Of a stretch of DNA of 35,444 nt, positions 24,580 through 33,343 are shown one piece after another; within the stretch, counting starts at the first letter, position 1, and the number at the start of each line of letters is the position of its first letter. A model generated the notes under the pieces. The model worked only from the letters and a program-made list of their open reading frames with translations. It was not told where the DNA came from and did not search any database. The position numbers were made by a program, and so were the translations under genes. The stretch comes from Mesorhizobium metallidurans STM 2683 (GTDB lineage Bacteria > Pseudomonadota > Alphaproteobacteria > Rhizobiales > Rhizobiaceae), in assembly GCF_000350085.1 (NCBI RefSeq), contig NZ_CAUM01000122.1, positions 1-35,444 on the forward strand, in the 5' to 3' direction.

Positions 24580-26091
24580 TTAAAGGCAGGCGGCCATTAG
24601 CGCATCGGTCTCGATCCCGGGTGCGGAAAATTCCTGCACGAAGTTCCCCTCCTTCAGCACCAGGACCCGGTCGCAGACCTTCGGCAGTTCCTCGATCTCG
24701 CTGGACACGAAGATGATGCTTTTGCCCTCCGCGGCAAGCTGGCGGACGATGGCGTAGATTTGCGACTTCGCTTCGACATCGACACCCCGGGTCGGCTCAT
24801 CGAGCAGCAGGATACGGCTGCCGGCATAGACCCAGCGGCCGATCACAACTTTCTGCTGGTTGCCGCCCGAGAGTGTGCCGACGGGCGTGTCGATACGCGC
24901 CGTCTTGATGCCGATACGACGGATGATGTCGCCTGCCGCTTCCGCCATCCGTGATGCCGAGATGACGCCGTTCACCGCCACTTTCGAGAAGTCGGTGGCG
25001 ACGGTGTTCTCGTCGACGCCGAGCAGCGGCACGATACCATCCTCCTTGCGGCTTTCCGGCGTCATGCCGATCCCGCTCTTGACCCGCTCGCCATAGGAGG
25101 CGCGGGTGATGTCCTTGTCATCGAGCAGCACGGTGCCGGTACGCACGGCATCGAGCCCGCCGATCGCCCTCAGCAGTTCGGTGCGGCCGGAGCCGAGCAG
25201 GCCGGCAAAACCCAACACCTCGCCACGCTTCAGATCGAACGAGACACCTGAAAGCTTCGGCGGAACGGCAAGATCGCGCACCGACAGGACGGTATCGCCT
25301 CCCCTCGCCGCGCCGACCAGCCGATCCTCCTGTTCGCTGTGGCCAAGCATCAGGCGGATAATCTCGGCGGTGTCGGCGCCGGCGACCTTGACGGTGCCCG
25401 CGACCTTGCCGTCGCGCATCACCGTGGCTGCTTGGGCGATCTGCCGGATCTCGCTCATGCGGTGGCTGACATAGATCACCGCGATGCCGGCAGCAGCCAG
25501 GCTGCGCACGGCCTTGAACAGGAGCTCGACCTCGGCGGCCGCGAGCGAGCTGGTCGGCTCATCGAGGACAACGAGCTTCGGCTCGCCGATCATGACGCGG
25601 GCGATCTCGACGAGCTGTCGTTCGGCCGGGCTCAGCGTCGCCACGCGCCGGCGCGGATCGAGCGTCAGCCCGAGCCGGACCAGCGTTTCGCGCGCCTGAT
25701 GCTCCATTTCGCCATGGGAAAGTACGCCCATGCTGGACGGCCAGCGGCCGAGGAACAGGTTCTCGGCGATGCTCATGCCGACAATCAGGCTGAGTTCCTG
25801 ATAGACGGCGCGCACGCCGAGCCTGGCAGCTTCGACCGTGCGCTGGGTGCCGGAACCGGTCAGCGCCGCGCCGTTGATCGTGACCTCGCCGCTGTCGGGC
25901 ACGGTGGCCCCGGTCAGCAGCCGGATCAGCGTCGACTTTCCCGCTCCGTTCTTGCCGAGCAGGGCGCGGACTTCCCCCCGGCCGATCTCGAAATCGACAT
26001 CGTCCAGCGCCAGCACGCCGGGATAGTGCTTGGTCGCGCCGCGCACCGCCGCGACCAGTGGCTGCGGATCCTGCTGGCGGGCGGTCTGCAT
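24580..26091 (-). CDS. Sugar ABC transporter, double ATP-binding protein
   Basis: 503 residues with two fused nucleotide-binding domains, as in RbsA/MglA/XylG-type carbohydrate importers. Domain 1 has Walker A GKNGAGKST, signature LSPAERQLVEIARV and Walker B LVVLDEPTSSL. Domain 2 has a degenerate Walker A region (GLLGSGRTEL), as is typical, with signature LSGGNQQKVVIGRW and RILLLDEPTRGVD. The ATG at 26091 follows GGGAGGA; upstream in-frame sequence lies in the gap after the permease and is not needed. Last gene of the leftward sugar operon, 22 nt after the permease. It powers import at the inner membrane. Confidence 0.92.
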   Translation of the reverse strand: MQTARQQDPQPLVAAVRGATKHYPGVLALDDVDFEIGRGEVRALLGKNGAGKSTLIRLLTGATVPDSGEVTINGAALTGSGTQRTVEAARLGVRAVYQELSLIVGMSIAENLFLGRWPSSMGVLSHGEMEHQARETLVRLGLTLDPRRRVATLSPAERQLVEIARVMIGEPKLVVLDEPTSSLAAAEVELLFKAVRSLAAAGIAVIYVSHRMSEIRQIAQAATVMRDGKVAGTVKVAGADTAEIIRLMLGHSEQEDRLVGAARGGDTVLSVRDLAVPPKLSGVSFDLKRGEVLGFAGLLGSGRTELLRAIGGLDAVRTGTVLLDDKDITRASYGERVKSGIGMTPESRKEDGIVPLLGVDENTVATDFSKVAVNGVISASRMAEAAGDIIRRIGIKTARIDTPVGTLSGGNQQKVVIGRWVYAGSRILLLDEPTRGVDVEAKSQIYAIVRQLAAEGKSIIFVSSEIEELPKVCDRVLVLKEGNFVQEFSAPGIETDALMAACL

Positions 26092-26113
26092 GGCTGATCC
26101 TCCCGGGTTTGCG

Positions 26114-27103
26114 TCAAGCGCCAAAAATGCGGTGTTCGCGATAGCGCGTGACCAGGATATTGGCGAGCACGGCGGCGACAATGATGACGCCGCGCACCAC
26201 TTCCTGGAAGAACGGATTGATGCCGCGCAGCACCAGGCCGTTGCCGATCAGCGTGATGACGAAGACGCCGAGCAGCGTGCCGAGCATTGAGCCGCGCCCC
26301 CCCGACAGCGCCGTGCCGCCGATGACGACGGCGGCGATCACGTCGAATTCGAGGCCGGAGGCGGTGCCGGCATTGCCGGAGCCGAGCCGCGCGGTCAAAA
26401 GTACGCCGGCAAGTGCTGCCATCACGCCCGACGTGGTGAAGATCAGCACGCGAATGCGCGCGACGTTGATGCCGCACAGTTCCGCGGCATTGGCGTTGCC
26501 GCCGACGGCGAAGATCGACCGGCCATAGGCGGTCTTCTGGCTGACGAAAGAGAAAATGGCGAACAGCACCAGCATAACGATGGCCGAACTGGGGATGCCG
26601 AACATGTTGTCGGCAAGAATGTCGAGGAAGGCGTTGTCGGGAAAGGTGACGGGCAGCGCGTTGGTGGTGAAGAACGACATGCCGCGCAGCGCGCTCCACA
26701 GGCCGAGCGTGGCGACGAAGGACGGCACCCCGAAATAGGCGCGCAACGATCCGGCGAAGGTGCCGAGCGCGCCGCCGATGGCGAGCGCTGCCAGGATGGC
26801 CGGCGCGACATTGACGTCGGCCTTCAGCATGAAGGCGAGGCAGACGGAGGTGAAGGCGACCATCGGCCCGACGCTGACGTCGATCTCGCCGGCGATGATG
26901 ATCAGCGTCACTGCCCAGGCGGCGATCGCGATCGAAGCAGCGTCGCGCAGCAGCGAGAGGTGGTTGTTGGCAGACAGAAAGCCGTTGGTGGTCGCACCGA
27001 AACCGAAATAGAGGACGAGCAGGATGACGATAAGGCCGATCTCGTTTATATCGAGCGCGAACAGGCGAAAGCCGCGCCGATGGTTGGTTGTGGTCGCGCT
27101 CAT
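26114..27103 (-). CDS. Sugar ABC transporter permease (RbsC/BPD_transp_2 family)
   Basis: 329 residues with about nine to ten helices, and the family marks IIAGEIDVSVGPMVAF near residues 65-80 and IGGTALSGGRGSMLGTLLGVFVI in the C-terminal half. A single permease gene is present, so it would act as a homodimer. The ATG at 27103 follows GAGGA; an ATG-equivalent at 27133 would overlap the upstream gene. It forms the membrane channel for the sugar delivered by the binding protein encoded at the start of the operon. Confidence 0.92.
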   Translation of the reverse strand: MSATTTNHRRGFRLFALDINEIGLIVILLVLYFGFGATTNGFLSANNHLSLLRDAASIAIAAWAVTLIIIAGEIDVSVGPMVAFTSVCLAFMLKADVNVAPAILAALAIGGALGTFAGSLRAYFGVPSFVATLGLWSALRGMSFFTTNALPVTFPDNAFLDILADNMFGIPSSAIVMLVLFAIFSFVSQKTAYGRSIFAVGGNANAAELCGINVARIRVLIFTTSGVMAALAGVLLTARLGSGNAGTASGLEFDVIAAVVIGGTALSGGRGSMLGTLLGVFVITLIGNGLVLRGINPFFQEVVRGVIIVAAVLANILVTRYREHRIFGA

Positions 27104-27117
27104 CCCAATCTTCCTCG

Positions 27118-28011
27118 TCAGGGCCGGTGGCAAGTGTAGCGAACGGAACCCGTGAGGCTTTCACCCTGTGCCAGCCTTACCAGCCCGCCGCCGGAGGGCA
27201 TGTTATGCCCGTTTGCGCTGTGGCTCATCGGTTCGAAACAAAAGAAATCATAGTCGTAGCCGGCATCGAAGGCCGGATCTGAGACAAAGACCAGATAGCG
27301 GGAAAAGATCGGATCGGCATCGATCGCCAGCGAAATCCCGCGCTGCGGCCAGTCGATCTTCGCCTTGCCGCTCCAGCCCTCGAAAACCGTGTTGACCCAG
27401 CGGCGCGGCAGGCGGCTCGGCTGGGAGAAGTCGATATCGCCGGCGACCGGATGCTCCACGGTCGGCAGCCAGGTGGGATCCTCATCCCAATAGGAGCGAG
27501 CGGCCGCCTTGAGCGTGGTCTCTTTCGTCAACGGGAAATATGGATGCCAGCCGAGGCCGAACGGCAGCGCGATGTCACCGCGGTTGGTGACGGACAGTGT
27601 CGTCGTCAGTGTGGGGCCGGCAAGCGAAAAGCGCTGCTCGGCATCATAGGCGTACGGTGTGCCATCGCCGCGATGGCCGAACGCAAGTGCGATCTCGGTG
27701 CTTGTGTGACGGACAATTTGCCATTCGCCGGTCCAGCCGTCGCCATGCAGATAGTGCCTGTCCCAGTCCATGTTGAGTTTGAGCCAATATTCACGGCCGT
27801 CGAAGGAAAAGCGATTGTCGCGCACCCGGTTGCCGAAAGGCACCAGCGGAAAGCAGCCCGATTTCAGCGCTTCTCGGTCCGATCCTTGCGGTGGCTCGCG
27901 AAACAGCGGCATCTCCGCACCGCCCGAAAGCGAAAGGAACCGCCAGACCGCTCCGCCGGTCGTGGTGACGGTTAGGCTCAGCGCTTCGTTGGCGATTTCG
28001 ATATCGGCCAT
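27118..28011 (-). CDS. Aldose 1-epimerase family protein (mutarotase)
   Basis: 297 residues, beta-sandwich galactose-mutarotase family. Typical elements are the substrate-binding Asn-Arg segment FGNRVRDNRFSFDG, the catalytic His region HYLHGDGWTGEW, and GLGWHPYFPLT. It interconverts alpha and beta anomers of an aldose, probably the imported sugar, before oxidation. It is separated from the dehydrogenase by 3 nt and from the permease by 14 nt. Close relatives in similar operons act on galactose, arabinose or related sugars; specificity is not readable here. Confidence 0.85.
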   Translation of the reverse strand: MADIEIANEALSLTVTTTGGAVWRFLSLSGGAEMPLFREPPQGSDREALKSGCFPLVPFGNRVRDNRFSFDGREYWLKLNMDWDRHYLHGDGWTGEWQIVRHTSTEIALAFGHRGDGTPYAYDAEQRFSLAGPTLTTTLSVTNRGDIALPFGLGWHPYFPLTKETTLKAAARSYWDEDPTWLPTVEHPVAGDIDFSQPSRLPRRWVNTVFEGWSGKAKIDWPQRGISLAIDADPIFSRYLVFVSDPAFDAGYDYDFFCFEPMSHSANGHNMPSGGGLVRLAQGESLTGSVRYTCHRP

Positions 28012-28014
28012 CGT

Positions 28015-29064
28015 TCAGTCCGGAAATTCGACGATGACTTTTCCGGAGCGTCCGCCGGCCATCAGCGCATAGGCCTCGGGCGCTTTTTCCAGCGGGAAGG
28101 CATCGGTGATGATGTCGTGCGGGTGCAGGCCCCAGGCGTCGAGATCCTCGCAGCACTGGTCCATATTGTGGACGCTGGTCACCCAGGAACCGTAGACGGT
28201 CCGCTGGCGGTGCAGAAGGTCGTCGCTGACGTCGAACTCGACCTTGCCGGTTTCGCCGATATAGACGCAGCGCCCCCAGGTGCGCGTCGCTTGCAGCGCC
28301 AGCACCCGGCCGCGCGGATTGCCCGAGCAGTCGATGGCGACCGCGGCACCGCCCTTGGTCAATTCATTGATGGCGCCGAGCGCGTCCGGCCCGGCGACCA
28401 GGCCGTGATCGAGCAGGCCGAGCTTCCTGGCTGTCTCGACCCGATCGGGCTGGGTATCGACACCGATGGCCAGGCGTGCGCCACGGCCCCTGGCCAGCAT
28501 CAGCGCCGCCATGCCAACCGGCCCGAGGCCGACGACGAGTACGGCATCGCTGCCCGAAACATTGCCGCGCAGCACGGCCTCGTAAGCGGTGCCGACGCCG
28601 CGGGAGATGAAGCAGCCGTCGCGGTAGGACAGTGTATCAGGCAGGTGCACGAGGTCGCGCTCGTCGGCGACGAGGTATTCGGCATGGCCGCCATCGCGCT
28701 GCCAGCCATAGGCGGCGCGCTGCGGATCGGTGCAGGAGATCTGGAACCCCTTGCGGCAGTTGCGGCAGAAACCGCAGCCGGAAATGTGATAGACGGCGAC
28801 ACGGTCGCCCGGCTTGAAATGCCGGCAGCCGGCGCCAAGCTCGACAACCTGGCCCGCCGGCTCGTGCCCCGCCACCACGCCCTGATAGGACGTGCGCGGA
28901 TCGTCGCCGAGATGCTTGTGGTAGATGTAGTGGATGTCGCTGCCGCAGATGCCGGACGCCTTCATCTTCAGGAGCACCTGGCCGATGCCCGGCTTCGGAC
29001 GATCGATTTCGCGCAGGTCGACGGTGGAATTGCCTGGAAGATAGGCGGCAAGCATCTTTGGCAT
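28015..29064 (-). CDS. Zinc-dependent alcohol/sugar dehydrogenase (MDR family)
   Basis: 349 residues. Catalytic zinc ligands are Cys40 and His67-Glu68 (GICGSD, GHEPAGQV). The structural zinc loop holds Cys97, Cys100, Cys103 and Cys111. The Rossmann motif is LVVGLGPVGMAAL, followed by an acidic residue (GVDTQPDR) that favours NAD+. It is complete. Relatives include sorbitol/L-iditol and threonine-type dehydrogenases and other polyol oxidisers. It is encoded between the binding protein and the aldose epimerase, so a polyol or sugar-alcohol intermediate is plausible. The ATG at 29064 gives the usual family N-terminus. Confidence 0.87.
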   Translation of the reverse strand: MPKMLAAYLPGNSTVDLREIDRPKPGIGQVLLKMKASGICGSDIHYIYHKHLGDDPRTSYQGVVAGHEPAGQVVELGAGCRHFKPGDRVAVYHISGCGFCRNCRKGFQISCTDPQRAAYGWQRDGGHAEYLVADERDLVHLPDTLSYRDGCFISRGVGTAYEAVLRGNVSGSDAVLVVGLGPVGMAALMLARGRGARLAIGVDTQPDRVETARKLGLLDHGLVAGPDALGAINELTKGGAAVAIDCSGNPRGRVLALQATRTWGRCVYIGETGKVEFDVSDDLLHRQRTVYGSWVTSVHNMDQCCEDLDAWGLHPHDIITDAFPLEKAPEAYALMAGGRSGKVIVEFPD

Positions 29065-29201
29065 GGTCACGCTCCGAACCCCGGTCCATTCGGCCGCGGG
29101 CAGTATCCGAGATTGTCGGTTTCCCGAAAAGTTGTCAGTTCCCGAAAAGGCTGGCCGCCGGGATGCGACGGCCAGCATCGCATGGGTTGGGGAGGATGCG
29201 A

Positions 29202-30179
29202 TCAGGACAGGCCGTCCTTGTGGGTTTCGAGCCATTTCTTGGCATCGTCGGCCGATTTGAAGATCGATATGCCCATGGGCACGACAATATCGGCGGCCTT
29301 CTTGCCCTCGGCGCCGTTCAGCGCCTGTTCGAGCGCCAGCTTGCCGATGCCCTGGCCGGACACATCGGCGACTGCCTTCATCACTGAGAAATCGGCGAGT
29401 TCGGTCGCGGCCGAGGATGTCATGTCGGCGGCAAAGACGACGACCTTTCCGGTCAGGCCGCGCTGCTTGATGGTGCGCACCGCGCCGGTGCCGGCATCGC
29501 CGCCCTCGCCGAAGAAAGCGTTGATGTCCGGGTTGGCCGACAGCATCTGGTCGCTCACCGACACGGCGTCATCAAGCACGGTGCCGCGCTGGTTCGCCGA
29601 GATGACGTAGCCCGGAACCTTGGCCTTGAGCGCCGCCTCAAAACCTTCGCGGCGCTTGACGCAGACTTCCACGAATTCGCAGTTGAGCACGCCGATCTTC
29701 GGCTCCTTGATGCCCTGGGCGATGAAATAGTCGGCCGCGACGTCGCCAAGCTGGCGGCCGAACTCCGTCGGATCGGCGACCGCATAGGCATAGACATACT
29801 TCTTCATGTCGGCGTCGTTGATGCAGGTGTTGTAGCACACGACCGGAATGCCGGCCTCGTGCGCCCGCCTGATGGCGCGCACCGAACCGTCGGCGGAGAC
29901 GGCCGAGAGGATGATCGCCTTGACGTCGGCCGAGATCAGGCGGTCGATGAAAGAGGCTTCGGCGCCGGGATCGGCGCGCGCATTGGTCTCGAGCAGTTCG
30001 ATCTTCTTGCCCATCGAATTGGCGCCGTCCTGGATGCCCTTGCGCACGGCGGCATAGAAGCCGACATCGTCGAGATAGATGGCGCCGATGCCGGTCGAAT
30101 CGGCCAGCGCCGGAGCGGCCGCCGAGCCGAGCGTGGCCGCCGCAAGCGCGGCGATTGCAAACTTCTTCATGGATTTCAT
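29202..30179 (-). CDS. Periplasmic sugar-binding protein of the ABC transporter
   Basis: 325 residues. The signal peptide MKSMKKFAIAALAAATLG ends near residue 26 (ALA-DS); there is no lipobox. The mature part is a type I periplasmic binding fold (ribose/galactose-binding class, Peripla_BP_4-like) with GIGAIYLDDVGFYAAVRKGI at the start and AFFGEGGDAGTGAVRTI in the second lobe. Cysteines at YNTCIND, LNCEF and EVCVK could form a disulfide. The ATG at 30179 follows GGGAGGACG. First gene of the leftward operon, with 137 nt to the dehydrogenase, where a stem or attenuated transcript end could keep binding-protein levels high. The ligand is unknown. Confidence 0.9.
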   Translation of the reverse strand: MKSMKKFAIAALAAATLGSAAAPALADSTGIGAIYLDDVGFYAAVRKGIQDGANSMGKKIELLETNARADPGAEASFIDRLISADVKAIILSAVSADGSVRAIRRAHEAGIPVVCYNTCINDADMKKYVYAYAVADPTEFGRQLGDVAADYFIAQGIKEPKIGVLNCEFVEVCVKRREGFEAALKAKVPGYVISANQRGTVLDDAVSVSDQMLSANPDINAFFGEGGDAGTGAVRTIKQRGLTGKVVVFAADMTSSAATELADFSVMKAVADVSGQGIGKLALEQALNGAEGKKAADIVVPMGISIFKSADDAKKWLETHKDGLS

Positions 30180-30483
30180 GTCGTCCTCCCAACGGATGGT
30201 GAATTGCGCCCGTCGCGGCGCCGCAGCCGGATCTGACTGCGGGCAACCTCTTCCTACGGGACTTGCCCAATCCGAGATCGACGTTAACATCTAGATCGGA
30301 TCAAACAAATTTACAGATACTATGTTTAATGCGGCTGTCAATGCCCTTTCTTGGTACCAAAGAGGCGAGTTTTCGTCAGATTTGCTGCATCTCAGCACCA
30401 CAATTGGCGTTGAACCCGCCGCCAAAGTCGACTAACGTGCCATATATATATGATCTATCAAGCGATTGCGCGGGAGTTCCCAA
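30180..30483. promoter_or_regulatory. Divergent promoter region of the sugar locus
   Basis: About 304 bp between the binding protein (leftward) and the DgoD-like dehydratase (rightward). It is clearly AT-richer than the flanking genes. Besides the TTGGTACCAA palindrome it holds CATATATATATG (30441-30452), a perfect 12-bp palindrome about 32 bp before the dehydratase start, which may overlap its promoter. Both directions are probably controlled by the FadR/GntR regulator encoded downstream. Confidence 0.55.
30351..30360. promoter_or_regulatory. Candidate FadR/GntR-family operator
   Basis: TTGGTACCAA is a perfect palindrome with the TGGT-N(2)-ACCA layout typical of FadR-subfamily GntR operators. 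It lies in the shared promoter region of a locus that encodes such a regulator. Binding by that regulator is inferred. Confidence 0.5.
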
Positions 30484-31656
30484 GTGAAGATCACAGGCAT
30501 CGAGACCCGCGTCGTCAACGCGGAAATGCGAAACTGGGTGTTCGTGAAGGTGCTGACCGATGAGCCGGGTCTGCATGGCTGGGGCGAAGCGACGCTGGAA
30601 TGGAAGACCCGGGCCGTGGTCGGCGCGGTCGAGGATCTGGCGCCGCTGATCGTCGGGCGTGATCCTCGCGACATCGAACAGGCCGTCCGGGTCATGCGCA
30701 AGCAGTCGTTCTGGCGGCTCGGCGCCATCGGCATGAGCGCGATCTCCGGCATCGAGATGGCATTGTGGGACATCATGGGCAAGCATTTCGGTGTGCCCGT
30801 CTGGCGTCTGCTTGGCGGCAAGGTGCGCGACAAGGTCGGCGTCTATACCCATCTCGGCCTTGGCGACATGCGTGCCGTCTACGAGACGATGGAGACCGAT
30901 CCGCTGGTCGAGCGCGCGCATGCCGTGGTCGAGAAAGGCTATCGTGCCTTCAAGGCAGTGTTCATTCCCTATACCCACTACCATGCGCCGCTGCCCGACG
31001 TGGACAAGGTGGCGCGGCTGATGGAGGCGCTGCGCAAGGCGGTTGGCCCCGGGATTGAGATCATGGTGGATTTTCATGGTCGCCCGGCGTCGGTTGCCGC
31101 AGCTCTTGCCTATATCGACGCCCTCGCCCCCAGCCGGCCGATGTTTGTCGAGGAGCCGTTGCCGCCCGGCGACACGGCCGGGCTGAAGGCGCTCTCCGCC
31201 CGCACCTCGGTGCCGCTGGCGACCGGCGAGCGGCTGGTCGAACGCGCGGAGTTCGTCGAGTTGCTTTCAGCCAGCGCGGTCAGCATCATCCAGCCCGACA
31301 TCTGCCATTGTGGCGGTCTCTCCGAGGCCAAGAAGATCGCGGCCCATGCCGAGTCGGTCGGCGTCGGCGTCGCTCCCCATAACCCGCTCGGGCCGATCGC
31401 CGGCGTCGCCGCCCTGCATTTTGCCGTTTCGACGCCAAACCATGTCATCCAGGAGGAAATGGTCGGCGCGGTGCCGTGGTATTTCGACGTGGTCAAGGGT
31501 CCAATCCGCATGGTCGACGGTTTCTGGCAGGTGCCGGACGCGCCCGGTCTAGGCGTCGAGGTTGACGAGGCGGTTTGCGCGCGCCATCCCTTCGCGCCCG
31601 AGGTGCTGCACACGCAGAACGCCGTAATGCCGGACGGCACGATCGTCGACTGGTGA
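30484..31656 (+). CDS. D-galactonate dehydratase-like enolase-superfamily enzyme
   Basis: 390 residues. Metal-binding acidic residues are Asp196, Glu223 or Glu224 and Glu249 (MVDFHGRP, VEEPLPP, ATGER). Candidate acid/base histidines are His198 and His299 (APHNPLGP). The motif QPDICHCGG and the overall layout follow DgoD and related mandelate-racemase-family sugar-acid dehydratases, which remove water from an aldonate to give a 2-keto-3-deoxy acid. The start is the GTG at 30484 (KITGIETRV is the family N-terminus; GGGAG lies upstream); an in-frame TTG at 30466 adds six residues. Substrate stereochemistry cannot be assigned, so no gene symbol is given. Confidence 0.85.
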   Translation: MKITGIETRVVNAEMRNWVFVKVLTDEPGLHGWGEATLEWKTRAVVGAVEDLAPLIVGRDPRDIEQAVRVMRKQSFWRLGAIGMSAISGIEMALWDIMGKHFGVPVWRLLGGKVRDKVGVYTHLGLGDMRAVYETMETDPLVERAHAVVEKGYRAFKAVFIPYTHYHAPLPDVDKVARLMEALRKAVGPGIEIMVDFHGRPASVAAALAYIDALAPSRPMFVEEPLPPGDTAGLKALSARTSVPLATGERLVERAEFVELLSASAVSIIQPDICHCGGLSEAKKIAAHAESVGVGVAPHNPLGPIAGVAALHFAVSTPNHVIQEEMVGAVPWYFDVVKGPIRMVDGFWQVPDAPGLGVEVDEAVCARHPFAPEVLHTQNAVMPDGTIVDW

Positions 31657-31696
31657 GGATGGCCCACTGGTTGAGGATGGACCACTGGTGAGGATG
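31649..31696 (+). repeat. Triplicated 14-15 bp tandem repeat across the dehydratase stop and the SDR ribosome site
   Basis: ACTGGTGAGGATGG recurs three times with one-base changes (31649-31662, 31666-31680, 31684-31696). Each copy carries a GAGGATG ribosome-site-like core. The first contains the dehydratase stop, and the last supplies the SDR ribosome site. A ten-codon frame from 31659 lies within it. Confidence 0.75.
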
Positions 31697-31698
31697 AA

Positions 31699-32475
31699 AT
31701 GACCGGACGTCTGCAGGACAAGGTCGCGATCATAACCGGCGCCGGGCGCGGTATCGGTGAGGCGATCGCCCGGGCCTTCCACCGCGAAGGCGCTAAGGTC
31801 GTCATCGCCGAGATCGACGAGGTGACCGGCGCGGCGGTCGCAATGGACCTTTCGCCAAACAGGGCAAGCGCCCTGTTTACGCCGTGCGACGTCCGCCAGA
31901 CCGCTGCCGTCGAGGCTGTCGCTACGCTCGCGAAAGAGACTTTTGGCCGGATCGACATCCTCGTCAACAATGCCGGCATCAACGTCTTCCACGAGCCGCT
32001 GGAGACAAGCGAAGCCGAATGGCGGCGCTGCTTCGACATCGATCTCGACGGCGTCTGGCGGATGAGCAAGGCGGTGCTGCCGGCCATGCTCGACCAGGGC
32101 GCCGGCTCGATCGTCAATATTGCCTCCACGCACAGTTTTTCGATCATCCCCGGTTGCTTCCCCTATCCCGTCGCCAAGCACGGACTGCTGGGCCTTACCC
32201 GGGCGCTCGGCATCGACTACGCAGCCAGAGGTGTGCGCGTGAACGCCATCGCTCCCGGCTATATCGAGACGCAGACCGCCGTCGATTACTGGAACACTTT
32301 TCCGGACCCCGAGGCGGAGCGGCGGCGTACCTATGATTTGCACCCGCAAAAGCGCATCGGCAAACCCGAGGAAGTGGCCATGACGGCGCTGTTCCTCGCC
32401 TCCGACGAGGCGCTCTTCCTCAACGCAGCCTGCATCGTCGTCGATGGCGGCCGCTCGGTGCTCTATCATGACTGA
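31699..32475 (+). CDS. Short-chain dehydrogenase/reductase, probable sugar dehydrogenase
   Basis: 258 residues, classical SDR. The cofactor motif TGAGRGIG is at 13-20, NNAG at 90-93, the active-site serine about Ser143 (IASTHS), and Tyr156/Lys160 in YPVAK. Asp and Glu residues after beta2 (AEIDE) favour NAD+. The C-terminal LNAACIVVDGGRSV is typical. Between a sugar-acid dehydratase and a GntR regulator, it most likely oxidises the imported aldose to its lactone, supplying the dehydratase. The ATG overlaps nothing; GAGGAT just upstream comes from the third copy of a tandem repeat. Its stop lies 65 nt before the chosen GntR start. Confidence 0.88.
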   Translation: MTGRLQDKVAIITGAGRGIGEAIARAFHREGAKVVIAEIDEVTGAAVAMDLSPNRASALFTPCDVRQTAAVEAVATLAKETFGRIDILVNNAGINVFHEPLETSEAEWRRCFDIDLDGVWRMSKAVLPAMLDQGAGSIVNIASTHSFSIIPGCFPYPVAKHGLLGLTRALGIDYAARGVRVNAIAPGYIETQTAVDYWNTFPDPEAERRRTYDLHPQKRIGKPEEVAMTALFLASDEALFLNAACIVVDGGRSVLYHD

Positions 32476-32540
32476 TGGTGGCGTTGCGCGGCGCGCCGGT
32501 CGCGCCTATGAGTTGCAGGCTGGAGAAGGGCTGGGAAACC

Positions 32541-33290
32541 ATGGCGTCTGATTTTGGCGTGGCTGAAGACGGTTCGTTGCGCCGCGTCGAGAGCGAAGGC
32601 GGTGGCGGCAGCCGCATCCATGATTCCGTGGTCAATGTGCTCGGCAGCCGCATCCTTGGCGGCGCCTACCGGCCAGGCGAAGTCCTGCCGCGCGAGGAAG
32701 AGCTCTGCGCCATGCTCGGCGTCAGCCGCACCTCGGTGCGCGAGGCGGTCAAGGTGCTGTCGGCAAAGGGGCTGGTGGAGGCGCGGCGCCGGGTCGGCGT
32801 GCGGGTACTGTCGCGCGACGACTGGCGGCTGCTCGATCCCGTGGTGCTGAGCTGGCACCCGGATATCCAGAACGACAGCGAATTGATTTCCGGCCTGATC
32901 GAGGCGCGCCGCATCTTTGAGCCGGCCGCCGCCGAGCTTGCCGCCAGGCGCGGCACCGGCTCCGATCTGGCGGCGATCGAGGCGGCCTTCAACGCCATGC
33001 GCGATTCGATCCCGAACGACCTCGACGGTGTCTGCCGGGCGGACCTGGCTTTCCACCGCAGCGTGATCGCGGCAAGCCACAACGTCGTGCTGAAGGGGTT
33101 GATCGGGATGCTGGAGGCGGCGCTGAGCGCGTCCTTCCTCGTCACCAACAGGCTGATGGAAGCGCAGTCGCGGGCCTTGGCGGCGCATCAGGCCGTGCTC
33201 GAGGCGATCCGCATGCGCGACACCGCCGGAGCCAGGGCCGCGATGAACCGGCTGCTCGACATCGCCGCCGACGATCTGCAGGTCGCTTAG
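32541..33290 (+). CDS. FadR-subfamily GntR transcriptional regulator
   Basis: 249 residues. The N-terminal winged helix (about 20-90: ILGGAYRPGEVLPREEELCAML, GVSRTSVREAVKVLSAKGLV) is followed by an FCD ligand-binding domain with the metal-site pattern EARRIFEPAAAELAA, DLAFHRSVIAASHN and a late HQAVLEAI. It should repress the surrounding sugar genes until a sugar-acid inducer binds. A longer frame starts at 32475 directly at the SDR stop. I prefer the ATG at 32541, because the first 22 residues are not family-like. It is probably cotranscribed with the dehydratase and SDR. Confidence 0.87.
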   Translation: MASDFGVAEDGSLRRVESEGGGGSRIHDSVVNVLGSRILGGAYRPGEVLPREEELCAMLGVSRTSVREAVKVLSAKGLVEARRRVGVRVLSRDDWRLLDPVVLSWHPDIQNDSELISGLIEARRIFEPAAAELAARRGTGSDLAAIEAAFNAMRDSIPNDLDGVCRADLAFHRSVIAASHNVVLKGLIGMLEAALSASFLVTNRLMEAQSRALAAHQAVLEAIRMRDTAGARAAMNRLLDIAADDLQVA

Positions 33291-33343
33291 AAAGGAAAAG
33301 GCCGCCCTGCTGGGGTGCAGGGCAATCGCCTGGGTTTGCGCCG

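Noticed and set aside
28117..29610. 497-codon frame antisense to the Zn-dehydrogenase
   Set aside because: The opposite strand has full zinc and Rossmann motifs; this frame is compositional shadow.
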